Assembly (NCBI GenBank): GCA_037962975.1
Contig: CM075673.1
Location: 19,824,001 to 19,888,000 of the forward strand
Direction: 5' to 3'
DNA: 64,000 nucleotides
Origin: Clitoria ternatea
Lineage: Eukaryota > Streptophyta > Magnoliopsida > Fabales > Fabaceae
Part shown: piece by piece, positions 1-10,400 of the stretch
Layout of the letters: each line of letters opens with the position of its first letter
Position numbering within the stretch: position 1 is the first letter of the stretch
Program-made: the position numbers and the translations under genes
The notes under the pieces: model-generated
Told to the model about the DNA's origin: nothing
The model's database searches: none
What the model saw: the letters and a program-made list of their open reading frames with translations, nothing else

Positions 1-21
1 ATTAATCTAATTCACACTCAG

Positions 22-632
22 TGTGAACACTCTATTTTTCCTGGGCATCTTTTTTTTTAAAAAAATATATTTGGTATCAATTTCCTTTTATTTTATAGAT
101 ATACTTTTATTTTTATTTTTATTTTTATTTTTATTTTTTTATTTGGTTTTCTTTCTCTTTCTTCCTCATTAAGCAAAATTGAGGACTTTGAGGGAAGGAT
201 GACTTAGGCAAAGTTCACAACGCACAGTTTTGGAACCCTGAAAGTAGTTTGTCAAAGGGTCGAAAGCTACCTCTGCTAGTTTAGGCCTCAGGAAGACAAA
301 CATGGAAATTGTTGTAAGATGGAAACAAGAGAAACTTTGAATTCAAAATTGAAACGCAAAAATGGTAATGGCACATCAAGATATAAGCAACCAAAAACCA
401 AAAACATAAAATAGAATGAAAAATAGAGGAGAGGGGAGATACAATCTGAACAAACACATCAAATCAAAACAAAACCCATAAAAAACGAGGAATAAAAAGA
501 AAAAGAACCTTTCACCACCGGCAACCACCCCCTCCTAGCCACAAATCACGACCACCACCGTGAGACCATCGTTGTCGGACCCACGACCAACTACCTTCGT
601 AACCACAACCTCTTTCATCATAACCCCAATAC
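22..632 (+). repeat. Possible 5' part of an Ogre-like LTR
   Basis: Position 22 begins TGTGAACAC followed by a pyrimidine-rich run. This resembles TGTGAACACC at 44299, upstream of the second Ogre-like LTR end. It is preceded by a short palindrome (TTCACACTCAGTGTGAA, 11-27). If this is the LTR start, the LTR to about 4099 is near 2.35 kb once the hAT MITE and the Cassandra insertion are subtracted, close to the net size of the second copy. Between the start and 632 there is an AT-rich tract (TTTTTA runs, 95-140) and a proline/threonine-type triplet-rich tract (510-625), with no convincing gene. The link is inferred from the start motif and net length only; body similarity to the other copy was not demonstrable by eye. 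Confidence 0.3.
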
Positions 633-1280
633 TAGGGGTGGCAATATGGGCCAACAGGCCGGGCCGGGCCAAGGCCCGCATAAGCCTATCCAAATACAGG
701 TCGGACCAAAAAAGGAAAACGGGCCAAAAACATTGGTCTAGCCCGTTTTCTATGTGGCCCGCGGGCCAAACGGGCCGGCCCGTTTTTATTTTCCAAATTA
801 TTTATGTTTTTTTTTATATTTAATTTGTACTATTTATAAGGTTTTTTTAAAGGAAAAAAAACTTTAGATATAAAAACTAGATTTTATCTTTTTTAAAACT
901 AGTTTGTTTATAATTAACCCACTTTATTTCATTAAAAGTTCAAATAAATTATATTTACATTAAATGGAAACAAAACTTTATTATTTATATTTTATAATAT
1001 TATACCATCAACATTATAATAACATATATAAATTAGAAAAATAGAAAAACATAACCTCTTTAACATATATAATTTATATAGTAATATAAAAATATGTTTT
1101 AGTATTTTAATATTGGCCCAACGGACCGGGCCGGGCCGGCCCGCATAGGGCCCATTTTTTTACAGGCTAAAATGGGCCGGGCCTATATGGGAAAATATGC
1201 TCAAAACCTTGGCCCGGCCCGCCTATTTTCAACGGGCCAAATGGGCCGACCCGCGGGCCAAGCCCAAATTGCCACCCCTA
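633..1280. mobile_element. hAT-type MITE, 648 bp, 8-bp TSD
   Basis: Terminal inverted repeats start TAGGGGTGGCAAT at the left and read ATTGCCACCCCTA at the right. The element is flanked by a perfect 8-bp duplication CCCAATAC (625-632 and 1281-1288), the hAT hallmark. Both subterminal regions are packed with GGGCCGGGCC-type motifs in opposite orientation, so the element can fold on itself. The centre (800-1100) is AT-rich and noncoding. It carries no transposase and is therefore non-autonomous. The perfect TSD argues for a fairly recent insertion. Confidence 0.9.
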
Positions 1281-1745
1281 CCCAATACCAACCCTTCAAA
1301 CTCCTAAATCACCGGTAACAAAAATATAGAACGAAAAAAGAAGAAGGAGGAGAAGACAACCATCACCACCGTGGTTCCGACATCACCACCGCGGCTCTGT
1401 CACCACTGCCGCCGTCAGGGACGTTACGGCCTTTGCCTTCCCTCCCTCATTCCTTTCGATTCCTCTCTTTCTTTCCTTCTCCATGTATGATCGCCCCTCC
1501 CCCTTTTTGTTTCCTCCTACCTTTTCTTTTAGATGTGTGTGTTTAGGATAGGTCTAGGGTTTTGTTTCTGGTATTGGGCTAAGACCCATTTAAAAAAAGG
1601 AAAAAATTATTTCAAACTTGTGTTTAGGTCTGTTTATTTTCTACTTAAGTAATAAATGCATGATTGGCTTAGTGGTAATGTAAGGGTGATTACGTGCAAG
1701 GGTGCTTGGGTTTGAATCCCTTCTCTTCCTCATTCATGTTTTTAT
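1281..1745. other. Spacer between MITE and Cassandra
   Basis: It holds a CCACCG/CCGCC-rich stretch (1345-1420) and pyrimidine tracts, then the tRNA-like module listed separately. No intact gene is visible. The sequence could be LTR-internal or a captured gene fragment. Confidence 0.35.
1660..1725 (+). repeat. tRNA-like (SINE-type) A/B-box module
   Basis: Box A-like TGGCTTAGTGG at 1665-1675 and box B-like GGGTTTGAATCCC at 1708-1720 are spaced as in tRNA-derived pol III promoters. No cloverleaf is evident, so this is more likely a SINE head than a tRNA gene. Cassandra is inserted 20 bp downstream, so any SINE body and tail would lie beyond it. Two further modules of the same type lie at 2883-2938 and 3035-3087. 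Confidence 0.4.
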
Positions 1746-2243
1746 TGTAACGCCCCGGCCGCTTTTCAGGAATGAACGACTCGCCCCACAGACCAACACG
1801 AGACCTTTCCAATGTGCTTTTGTCCTCACTCACACATTTCCTGAGAACTTCCCAGGAGGTCACCCATCCCAGAATTACTCCAAGTTAAGCACGCTTAACT
1901 TTGGAGTTCTTAAGTGACAGGCTACCGAAAAGGCTAATGCATTTGTTGATATAGGTAGTACGAATTCATTTCTTTAAGCTATCCTCGACTGTATAGTCCC
2001 ATACCTATACAGTCTTTGGATCCCTCTCATTCTGGTATGTATTCAGTTCGTTCATGTGTCCCTCCCACTGGAAACCTGCCAGGAGCCGCTCCTTGTCCGT
2101 GCCTATGCACCGGCGATCACTCCCCGCCCTCAACAGTGACCGGGATATCACATCCCCCGCTGGAAGCCTGCCAGGAGCCGCTCCTTGTCCGTGCCAATGC
2201 ACCGGCGATCACTCCCCGCCCTCAACAGCGCCGGGATGTCACA
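1746..2243 (-). repeat. Cassandra 3' LTR with duplicated U3 end
   Basis: On the minus strand the LTR starts TGTGACATCCCGG and ends GGGGCGTTACA. Its first about 91 bp (2243 back to 2153) are repeated in tandem (2152 back to about 2062). The inner copy starts TGTGATATCCCGG, so each LTR carries a second LTR-terminus-like sequence inside it. The downstream half contains the 5S-like part. The right LTR has the same arrangement at 2720-2811. Confidence 0.85.
1840..1912 (-). ncRNA. 5S rRNA-derived pol III promoter region in LTR
   Basis: On the minus strand the sequence contains AGTTAAGCGTGCTT and GGATGGGTGACCTCCTGG, which match the 5S rRNA box A/intermediate element and box C regions. The same segment recurs in the right LTR (about 2408-2480). 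It is a retrotransposon-borne 5S derivative and not a cellular 5S gene: flanking 5S sequence is diverged and it sits inside LTRs with TSDs. Confidence 0.85.
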
Positions 2244-2313
2244 CGCCCACCAGCTTCCGCCTGGTTCGTCCCCGAACCATACCGTACTAGGAGAGGCTAG
2301 GCTTTGATACCAC
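2244..2313 (-). other. Cassandra internal domain with PBS
   Basis: This is a 70-bp noncoding domain. The PBS is the complement of 2301-2313, directly beside the right (5') LTR. The polypurine-like tract next to the left LTR is short (GGTGGGCG on the minus strand, 2244-2251). Confidence 0.85.
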
Positions 2314-2882
2314 TGTAACGCCCCGGCCGCTTTTCAGGAATGAACGACTCGCCCCACAGACCAACACGAGACCTTTCCAATGTGCTTTTGTCCTCACTCA
2401 CACATTTCCTGAGAACTTCCCAGGAGGTCACCCATCCCAGAATTACTCCAAGTTAAGCACGCTTAACTTTGGAGTTCTTAAGTGACAGGCTACCGAAAAG
2501 GCTAATGCATTTGTTGATATAGGTAGTACGAATTCATTTCTTTAAGCTATCCTCGACTGTATAGTCCCATACCTATACAGTCTTTGGATCCCTCTCATTC
2601 TGGTATGTATTCAGTTCGTTCATGTGTCCCTCCCACTGGAAACCTGCCAGGAGCCGCTCCTTGTCCGTGCCTATGCACCGGCGATCACTCCCCGCCCTCA
2701 ACAGTGACCGGGATATCACATCCCCCGCTGGAAGCCTGCCAGGAGCCGCTCCTTGTCCGTGCCAATGCACCGGCGATCACTCCCCGCCCTCAACAGCGCC
2801 GGGATGTCACATTTATTACCTTTCATGAGTTAATCACATTATATGTATGTATATTTATATCTTAATCAACAAGAGGTTGTCT

Positions 2883-3090
2883 TGGTCTTGGTGGTGAACT
2901 TATACCCTAGCTAATAAAGGGTGATGGGTTCAAAACCCAAATCTCTTATTTTTGCTTTTTTTTAATGATTAAGCTGGAGCTTCCATATGGTGTTATGTTA
3001 AATCCATTTCATTACTTTAAGACAAAGACATGATTGGCTTAGTGATAAAGGGAATGATTTAACTTTAAAAGGGAGAAGTTCAAGCCCTAA
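2883..3090 (+). repeat. Two further tRNA-like A/B-box modules
   Basis: The first has TGGTCTTGGTGG (2883-2894) with GGGTTCAAAACCC (2926-2938). The second has TGGCTTAGTGA (3035-3045) with AGTTCAAGCCC (3077-3087). Both have SINE-head spacing and are followed by T-rich sequence. No tails or target duplications are resolved, so they are called as degenerate SINE-type repeats. Confidence 0.35.
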
Positions 3091-3349
3091 CCTTTTGTTT
3101 TTGTTTTTTGGGTTGTTTTTCTTTTTCTTCTTCCTCTCACCTTTTTATTTATGTATTATTATTTTTCTTTTTTTATTTTATTTTGATTATTGTCTTAGTT
3201 TCCATTTTCTATGTTGTCCATAAGTTCTTTTTTTAAAATAAATTAAATTAATTTAGTTTAATTTTTTCCCTTTTCTTTCTCTATTTTCTCAAAAATCATT
3301 CAAGACTAAAAAATCCATTTTCAAATGTTTCACCACTAAGAACTACGTA

Positions 3350-4120
3350 ACCCTAATTTTTTGACGTACTTGGGAATACGTAGGAGCGGGAATAATTCTA
3401 GACGAACCTATTTTCCTTTATTAATTTTTATGTGTCTTTGTTTTATTTCAATCAATTTTATATTGTTACTACTTAATTTTAAAAACACTATTTTACTATG
3501 AGAAGGTTAATTTAGACGAGACGTCTTGTTAATCTTATCATATTTTCAATCTTTTTTTATTTATTAAATAATAATATTTCTTATAAAAAAGGATTAATTT
3601 GTACGAGATGTCCTGTTAACCTTTTGTTTTAGTTTACTTTATTTTATCCTACCTTATTTTATTCACCTTTATTGTATTTCTATTTCTATCTTATATTATC
3701 TTATTCTACTTCATTTTATTTTAACTTTTTTAATCTTCATTATGTACAAATTAAGATTATTTTGAACGTGACGTCCTGTTAATCTTTTATTTTATTTTAC
3801 TTTATTTTTTTAATATTGTTATTATTTAGTTAAGCTGTTCGATTTAAGATTAATTTGGACAAGACGTCATGTTAATCTTATTTCAAAAATTTCTTTGTCC
3901 GTGTTGTTTGTTCTCTTTCTCGAGAGGTTAAATTAATTTCTAGGCTATTTAAAAATGTGTGTGATCAATTTGAGGTAATCATTTTATAACGGAAAGTGTG
4001 ACGTGTTAATACCTTCCTTACCTGTAATTCGATTCTGAACTTAGAATTTCATTTTACGACTGGTGTCTCAACAAAGGGTTTCCTGATATTTTACCTACAA
4101 ATATTGGTGGCGACTCCCTC
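3350..4120 (+). mobile_element. Ogre-like (Ty3/gypsy Tat) LTR 3' end plus PBS
   Basis: The LTR end is close to 4099 (TACCTACA). It is followed by TGGTGGCGACTCC (about 4105-4117), resembling the tRNA-Arg primer site typical of Ogre elements in legumes. Upstream, a motif close to GACGAGACGTCTTGTTAATC occurs four times (3505-3538, 3591-3625, 3752-3787, 3846-3880). The same arrangement (motif repeats, TAATACCTTCC, CTGTAATTCGA, TTTCCTGATATTTT, PBS) recurs at 48690-49320. The internal coding domain is absent, so this is a truncated remnant interrupted by another LTR. Confidence 0.6.
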
Positions 4121-4226
4121 TTTTCTGAAAGGGTTTCGAAACCTTTTTCTTTTATTTTCTTTTTACGGTCGGTCTCCCGCCGCGATCCCGGTGGTGATAC
4201 TCAGGCATCACTATCATATCCTTTCA

Positions 4227-4275
4227 TCATATATATATATATATATACACACATACATACATACATACATACATT
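4227..4275. repeat. (AT)n-(CATA)n microsatellite
   Basis: Perfect AT dinucleotides are followed by CATA tetranucleotides. Confidence 0.95.
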
Positions 4276-5531
4276 ACCATCATTAAAACAATCATAATAA
4301 ATTCTAAATTTCTATTATACTAACCATACCAACATCATACTCAATTAAGATTATAACCTACCCTTCAAACACCACTCAGATTCAATCATATTTCATTATT
4401 ACTCCTCATAACATACTTGACTCCTAATTTATTAAATTTTATTTCTTCAATTCATATTAACGATAACACTATTAATATCTCCACTTTTTCCATATAACAC
4501 ATTGCATACACATCACCATAGTTTCAAATCAACATCAATTTGTACCTTTTCATTCTTACATTAAGATAGTTCATACATTTTTTTATCACAACTTGACATT
4601 TACATAATCATATACATCCATCAACTTGAATTACTCAAATATATTATAATCTACCATCTATACAATTACGCCTTTTTATCACATTGCATCACTTTTCCAG
4701 TTTAAATTAATTGTTACAACTACTAGTTAACTTTCTAAATTTCTCAATCACTATTTCTATTGATCATACGTTATTTCATTAATTCACTCTACCCTCGCAA
4801 CTCTTTAAGGCATCAAACTACCCATATTTTACATACACCACTTGTCATTATTCATACTTAAAATTTAATCATATCATTATTCCTTTTTAAGTTGATTACC
4901 AATTCTTTAGTCACTTATCATAAGCCGTCATAATTAATTTAAAACAATCGTTAATGACCACGATATACCTTTTTCATATACGCCAACGGCGCAAGCAAAT
5001 TTCTATATGAAGCTTAATTAACCCAGTACCTCCGTTCCTCGCTTCTAGATCATCGAATCAATTATCGATCTTGTTAGATTCACCAAAACTCTAAAAATCA
5101 TAAATTTTCAAGAGACGATAAATATGGAACACATAAACTTGTAACATACTCAACAAAGTAAACGTCAAATTGCATTTTAAGGCTCCCGGAGCTTACCGTT
5201 TTTGTTTTCATTTCCCGGTTTCATGCTTTGTTATACTTTACCACACCCCGACCTTTGCTCTGTCACCTACGGTCACCGAAACAAAGAGTCCATTAGTCGT
5301 TAGCAATACCCAACGCATTAAAGCCCATAATAATGCTTCATATTGCCAACAAAATGAGAACAAGAGTCCCCCACATGCATGCACCCATTCGACTAGGTGA
5401 GAGAGAAAGGGAAAGTGCGAATTGGAACACTCATTACCATAAAAGTCCTAATTAAGCATCACATAGCCATGAACTAGCAAAAACCGAACTCTTCCCTTAT
5501 GAAAAAGCCCATGCACAACTAGAGAGAGAAA

Positions 5532-5534
<3 letters not shown>

Positions 5535-5568
<34 letters not shown>
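5535..5568. repeat. (GA)n microsatellite
   Basis: About 16 uninterrupted AG units lie inside the reverse LTR-like segment. Confidence 0.95.
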
Positions 5569-5570
<2 letters not shown>

Positions 5571-6079
5571 CATCAAATTGAATGAACCAAATTACTCACC
5601 TCGCTTCCACAATCTCAAAAACATAATCGATTTTAAGTTCTGACTTCGAATGGGCCTTCAATTTGGAGCACGAAGTTACGGTTATGGAGAAGGAAATGAA
5701 ACTCACTCTCTACCTTATGCACATGCGCGTTCGTGAGGAAGAAATGATGAAATATGAAGTTTATTTCATTAAGGTTGACACCGTCCTTTGCCAATTTCCT
5801 TTTTTCATTTTCTTTTATAACCTTAATTAAAACTTTTACTTTTAACCCTTTAGTAAATCAAAATTTACCATCACCTATTTAGTTTTTTATTTTTAAATTT
5901 TTAAATTTAATAGTCAACCAATCAGATTAATTTATTTAATTCCATAGCTTTAATTATTTAAAAAATTAATTAATAATAATTATTAATAATTTTCAAAAAA
6001 TATAAATTAATTCAAAATAATTCATTTATAAATTTTCACTAATCATCAGTTTTTAAATTAATTACTCGAGATGTTACCA

Positions 6080-7530
6080 ATTATCTTTTATAATATTTTG
6101 TGTAATGAATCTAACTATATTATGTTTAATTCAAGAATTTATTTTATTTTTAAATTATTGAAAGGGTTGAGTGTCTGTTTGATTGGCTGTTGTCCCCAAC
6201 TAAATTGGGTTAGGCTAACAAAAAAAGGTTTGTTAACTCAACAAAAATTTAACTTTATACAATCACATACAAAATCAATACTACATCTGGTTCTAAATAT
6301 AAGCAAAAATAACTACTTTCACACATATTAAGAATAATGGTTGAAAGTAACTATTTAGATTAATGTAATCAAATATATGATATAATATCCTAAAATACTT
6401 ATAATATTATTATTTATCTTAGAAAACATTAGTTGTTTGGGAACGTATTTAATAGAGAAACATTTAATGACATTAAAAAAAATAATTTTACTTATATTAT
6501 AGAAACAAAAAATTCTACTCAAATTTACTTATATTTAAAACTAAAATTAATGTTAATTATTAGAATTTTTAATTATTAAACGGAGTATGAGCTTACGAAA
6601 AGAAGGTGGATAATTTCTTTCTACCCCAGTTGGTGACGTTCCCGCGAACGTTTCTTTACAAGAGACGTACGTGATGTTCTTTCATGTAATTTGCCCATTC
6701 AAATTTCAATTAAATAGTAATAATACATAATTATATTTAATTACCAACTTAATACGGTTTAACTATCTGACACCTTCAACATATTTGTGTCGCGTGTGTG
6801 AACTGTGAACCACCTCCAACAATTGCTCCTTCTAAATTATCAAATGCTCCCCCTTACATCTATTCTTGACTTAATCCCTACTAATTTAACATTTTATATA
6901 TATACCTTCCTCAGTAATGTATTCACTACATTCATAAATTAAATTTACCGTTGCATTCATTTCCATATAAAGTTTTCTAATTAGTTTTATACATTTTCTA
7001 TGCAATAATCTGAGTCAAAAAAATACTAATCTCTTCTTTCGATATCACCATCATTAAAAGTCCCATATTAATTAGAAATATGATTAATCTAATATATATA
7101 TATAAGATGAGAGTAATCTTTATTTATGAACTAGTTTTTAAAACATTTTTTAACTATATAAAACACAAACTTATTAAATTTCTTTAAAGAAATTAAGACC
7201 AGACGATCCAGACCCTCCATTTAAAAAAAGAAACACATTTCTTTCCAATCAATATTTTCATTATGTTATATAAACATCGAACTAGGTCAATAATCAGAAG
7301 GAAAATAGAACTGGGTCTATCCATAACATAAAATAATTGATATTTCGTATCTTTATATCGAACAGGTGAAATTAACAAGCATAGAAAGAGAGGGAGATTT
7401 GAAAAAAAAAAGATTAGTTTAATATAAAATGTGGGTGGTGTGTTCATAGAAAGAAATCTTCAAACATAGTTTAATTTTATTTAATTAACTCGTGACCAAA
7501 TCCACTTAAGCATTTGGCTTGGCAATGAAA
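6080..7530. other. AT-rich spacer upstream of the carbonic anhydrase gene
   Basis: No gene is recognised. Short reading frames here have no recognisable domains. The last few hundred bases are the putative promoter of the gene at 7604. Confidence 0.6.
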
Positions 7531-7531
7531 G

Positions 7532-7539
7532 TATAAAAA
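7532..7539 (+). promoter_or_regulatory. TATA box of alpha carbonic anhydrase gene
   Basis: TATAAAAA lies 65-72 bp upstream of the ATG at 7604, a plausible plant TATA position with a leader of about 40 nt. Confidence 0.6.
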
Positions 7540-7603
7540 GGGTGGCACATGCATGACATTAATTCTACTCACAAAACCGAATTAATCATTTGATCTGAAC
7601 CAT

Positions 7604-9903
7604 ATGAAGGGTGAAAACTACATGTCGATTGCATTTTTGCTGATATCCATCTTGTTTTATTCCACATTAACTACAGCTCTGGATGAACCTGGTATTGCAA
7701 TCGTATCTCTCGACTCAGTTTTTCTTTATACTTAATTAATTTATATAATTAACTTCCTTTTCATTCACCAATTTAATTAAGCTTCAAAAGCTTACTCTTC
7801 GGCCAGATATTCAATCTGTTAATCCTACGCTGAGCTTAACAAATTACTCTCGAAAAATAATACTACTTAGTTCCACGATAAAATCAAGAGCACAATTTTT
7901 GTTGTTGCTAATTTACTAATTTGTATATATTATTATAACGACGTAAAATGCTATCTTAAGTGTCTTTTTTTAATTACTAAGTTTTAACTGAAACTAAAAT
8001 TTCACCCTCATATATAAGTCATGCATATATTAACGTCTACGTATGATTTTAACTTTTTATGATTTGTTAAATGAGGGATGTATAAAAAACTTTAAAACGG
8101 GTTACCTGAAAGAATCCAAATTTAACTAACAATATGTGAATGTATTTGTGCAGAGTTTGGATACAATGAAAAGAGTCCAAATGGGCCTAGACACTGGGGT
8201 GATGTGAAAGAAGAATGGGCATTATGTAAAACTGGGGACATGCAATCACCTATTGATTTGTCCAATAACAGAGTGGAAGTGATTCCTAAGTTAAGGGCTC
8301 TTAAGATGAGCTATAAGCCTCAACATGCCACTCTCTTAAATAGGGGTCATGATGTTGCGGTAAGTCATAAAATCATCATCTATCAGTAATCATACATATT
8401 TCATAAAAACTGAACTAGTTTCATTAACAATAATCTATTATATTTAAGTTCAATGATTTGATTTAACCCTCTCAATATTCTTGCACAATTTATGAGATTC
8501 GCATTCCCAAATGCTAGAGTGCATAAAGTCATTTAACTTTTATAATTGTTTATATTTTCTACACCGGTTATACTCATATAGCCTTTTGTGGGTATAGATC
8601 AACTGGGAAGGGGATGCAGGTTCAATAGTCATCAATGGCACACATTTCTTCCTCCAACAAAGCCATTGGCACTGGCCTTCCGAACATACCATCAATGGTC
8701 GAAGGTTAATTTGCCACCCCACGACTTTTTTTCCCCTCAAGTATAAACATTTAAAATATCTTGGTTAGATTTGAAAGAGTTTCTGAAAATCTCACAAACT
8801 TTGTTTAGTTTATATATATTTTAATAAACTTTTGTTATATCTTTCTTAACTTATTTTTTTATTTATATAAATAGTTTTTAAAAAAAGTGAATGAAATTTT
8901 ACCCTAACATACAATGAACTAGACCAAATAACATAGGAGCTACAAACAAACTATAGAATATGATGTAATGTTGTAATTGATCCAATTAATTGTTTCATCG
9001 CACGTTGTAATATTGTTCTTTAATTAATATGAATAGGTATGCCTTGGAGCTACACATGGTTCATGTTGGCCCACAACCTGATGGAACTAACAAAACTGCT
9101 GTTGTTACTCTATTGTACAAGTATGGCTCATCAGATCCATTTATCTCCGAGGTAAGTTGAAAGTTTCGTACTGTCTTAGTATGGTTTAAATGTTTGTTGA
9201 ACAATTTCAATAATTATCAATTGGTTTTGAGATGAAAGTATCATACTTTTTGTGTCATTATTCTTTCTAATTTTTATAAGTAAAAAGTTAATTCCCCTTT
9301 CATTACCAAATAATATTTGTGAATAATTAACAAAACAAAATTAATTAAGCAGAAAAACAGCTATGTAATATAGTTATACATTTCAGTTGGCAAAATACAT
9401 AATTGAAGAGGATGGAGAGAAAAGCTTAGGGGTGATTGATCCCTCGGAAATTAAGATGGGTGGCAACTTGTACTACAGATACATTGGATCACTCACTGCA
9501 CCTCCTTGTACTGAAGGTGTCATTTGGACCATTAATAAGAAGGTACTAATTAATATTATACTTATAAAATCCTTCTCATTATACACTTGTTAAGATTAGT
9601 ACTTATTTTTATTTAATTTCATTAGGTAAGTAGTGTTTCAAGGGGACAAGTGAAATTACTCAAGCATGCAGTGCTTAAACGTGTAAGTAACTTAAAAGAT
9701 TTTTTCTTTTCTTATGATAAAGCCTTGTTAATTACCATTTAAAAAATGAGCTAGCCTTTTATTTCTTGATTGTTTTTAACTTTATATTCAATTAATCTTT
9801 GTTATATACTCTGTCACAGTATGCTAAACGGAATGCAAGGCCATTGCAACCCCTAAATCAACGAGAGGTACAACTCTTCGTACGACCCCAAGGCAAAGAA
9901 TAA
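7604..9903 (+). CDS. Alpha-type carbonic anhydrase, 7 exons, 270 aa
   Basis: Likely catalyses reversible CO2 hydration in the secretory pathway or apoplast (inferred from the signal peptide). Exons: 7604-7691, 8154-8359, 8598-8704, 9037-9151, 9387-9542, 9626-9682 and 9820-9903; all introns are GT-AG and the frame is continuous. Residues 1-25 form a hydrophobic signal peptide. Zinc ligands are H121 and H123 (motif QSHWHWPSEHT) and H140 (ELHMVH). H95 (NRGH) fits the proton-shuttle position. T209 in GSLTAPPCTEG fits the Thr199-equivalent; the next residue is Ala, as in many plant members. C54 and C213 fit the conserved disulfide. Possible N-glycosylation sites are N111 and N152. Length is normal for the plant alpha family. 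All key residues are kept, so activity is expected. Related storage or nectar proteins also share this fold, so tissue role is open. Confidence 0.93.
9160..9245 (+). repeat. Dispersed-repeat fragment in carbonic anhydrase intron 4
   Basis: The tract around TATGGTTTAAATG and CAATTGGTTTTGAGATG resembles 10275-10340 downstream of the gene (GTTTAAATA, CCAATTGATTTTGG). It is probably a fragment of the same dispersed LTR- or MITE-like repeat. Confidence 0.35.
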
Positions 9904-10122
9904 ACCTTTGTATTAATGTTCACCTTATTGTATTTTATCTTTTAAATTCACTTTTGTACTATTTATTTTCAATTAATTCATTGATATGTATATGTATAAG
10001 AAGTGTTTTTCTGAGTGGGTGCACACAATAGTCAAATAAATAAATAAATGTATATGATTTTTTGTTATTTATTATTTATCATCACATTGGTATTACTTGA
10101 TTACTTGAAAGGAAAATATTTT

Positions 10123-10181
<59 letters not shown>

Positions 10182-10194
10182 TGGTTATGGGTCA
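9904..10194. other. 3' flank of carbonic anhydrase gene with microsatellite
   Basis: The expected 3' UTR (several AATAAA-like strings, such as 9899-9904 and the AAATAAATAAATAA run near 10036) is followed by (TA)n from about 10125 to 10167 and (CA)n to about 10180. Confidence 0.6.
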
Positions 10195-10400
10195 AAAGTT
10201 ACCCCTTACCTGATCCGGCAGACTTTATTAGAGGAGACGTGTTAAAAGTCTCACATCGCTTATCTCATTATATTATGCATAGTTTAAATACCTGTTAGAC
10301 AAATTAAATCATTACCAATTGATTTTGGAATTAAACTTTAACAATTTCCATTGTACACCTCGTTATAAATACTTATCAGGTTATTGCTACTAAAATACAC
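10195..10400 (+). repeat. Dispersed LTR-like repeat fragment
   Basis: It contains AAAAGTCTCACATCGC, a variant of the AAAGTCCCACATCG signature of a widespread plant repeat, followed by ATAGTTTAAATA and CCAATTGATTTTGG. No complete termini are seen. A related fragment lies in intron 4 of the upstream gene. Confidence 0.35.

Larger units (their letters stand above)
1741..2816 (-). mobile_element. Complete Cassandra TRIM retrotransposon with TSD
   Basis: Two LTRs (1746-2243 and 2314-2811, 498 bp each) are identical by eye and flanked by the 5-bp duplication TTTAT (1741-1745, 2812-2816). The 70-bp internal domain has, next to the right LTR, GGCTTTGATACCA, which is the reverse complement of a tRNA-iMet-type primer site (TGGTATCAAAGCC). 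The element is therefore on the minus strand, with its 5' LTR on the right. Each LTR contains a 5S-rRNA-like segment, which identifies Cassandra. It has no coding capacity and depends on proteins of other elements. LTR identity implies a recent insertion. LTRs of 498 bp are longer than usual for this family because of an internal duplication (see the LTR entry). Confidence 0.93.
4195..6079 (-). mobile_element. Reverse-oriented gypsy LTR-like segment
   Basis: It begins TGATAC directly after the Ogre leader and ends near GATGTTACCA, whose reverse complement resembles the TG..TAACATC starts of the other gypsy LTRs here. It includes a CA/TA microsatellite at the left, a region with several short tracts resembling LTR promoter-leader sequence (5100-5750) and an AT-rich right part. 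No target duplication was found and the right boundary is uncertain. No coding domain is visible, so a solo or truncated LTR is the best reading. Confidence 0.35.

Noticed and set aside
1660..1725. tRNA gene
   Set aside because: A and B boxes are present, but acceptor and anticodon stems do not form.
1840..1912. Cellular 5S rRNA gene
   Set aside because: Only parts of 5S are kept and they sit in identical LTRs with a PBS and TSD.
2005..2300. Protein-coding frames in the Cassandra LTRs
   Set aside because: They overlap the 5S-like and tandem repeat sequence on both strands and occur twice because the LTRs are duplicated.
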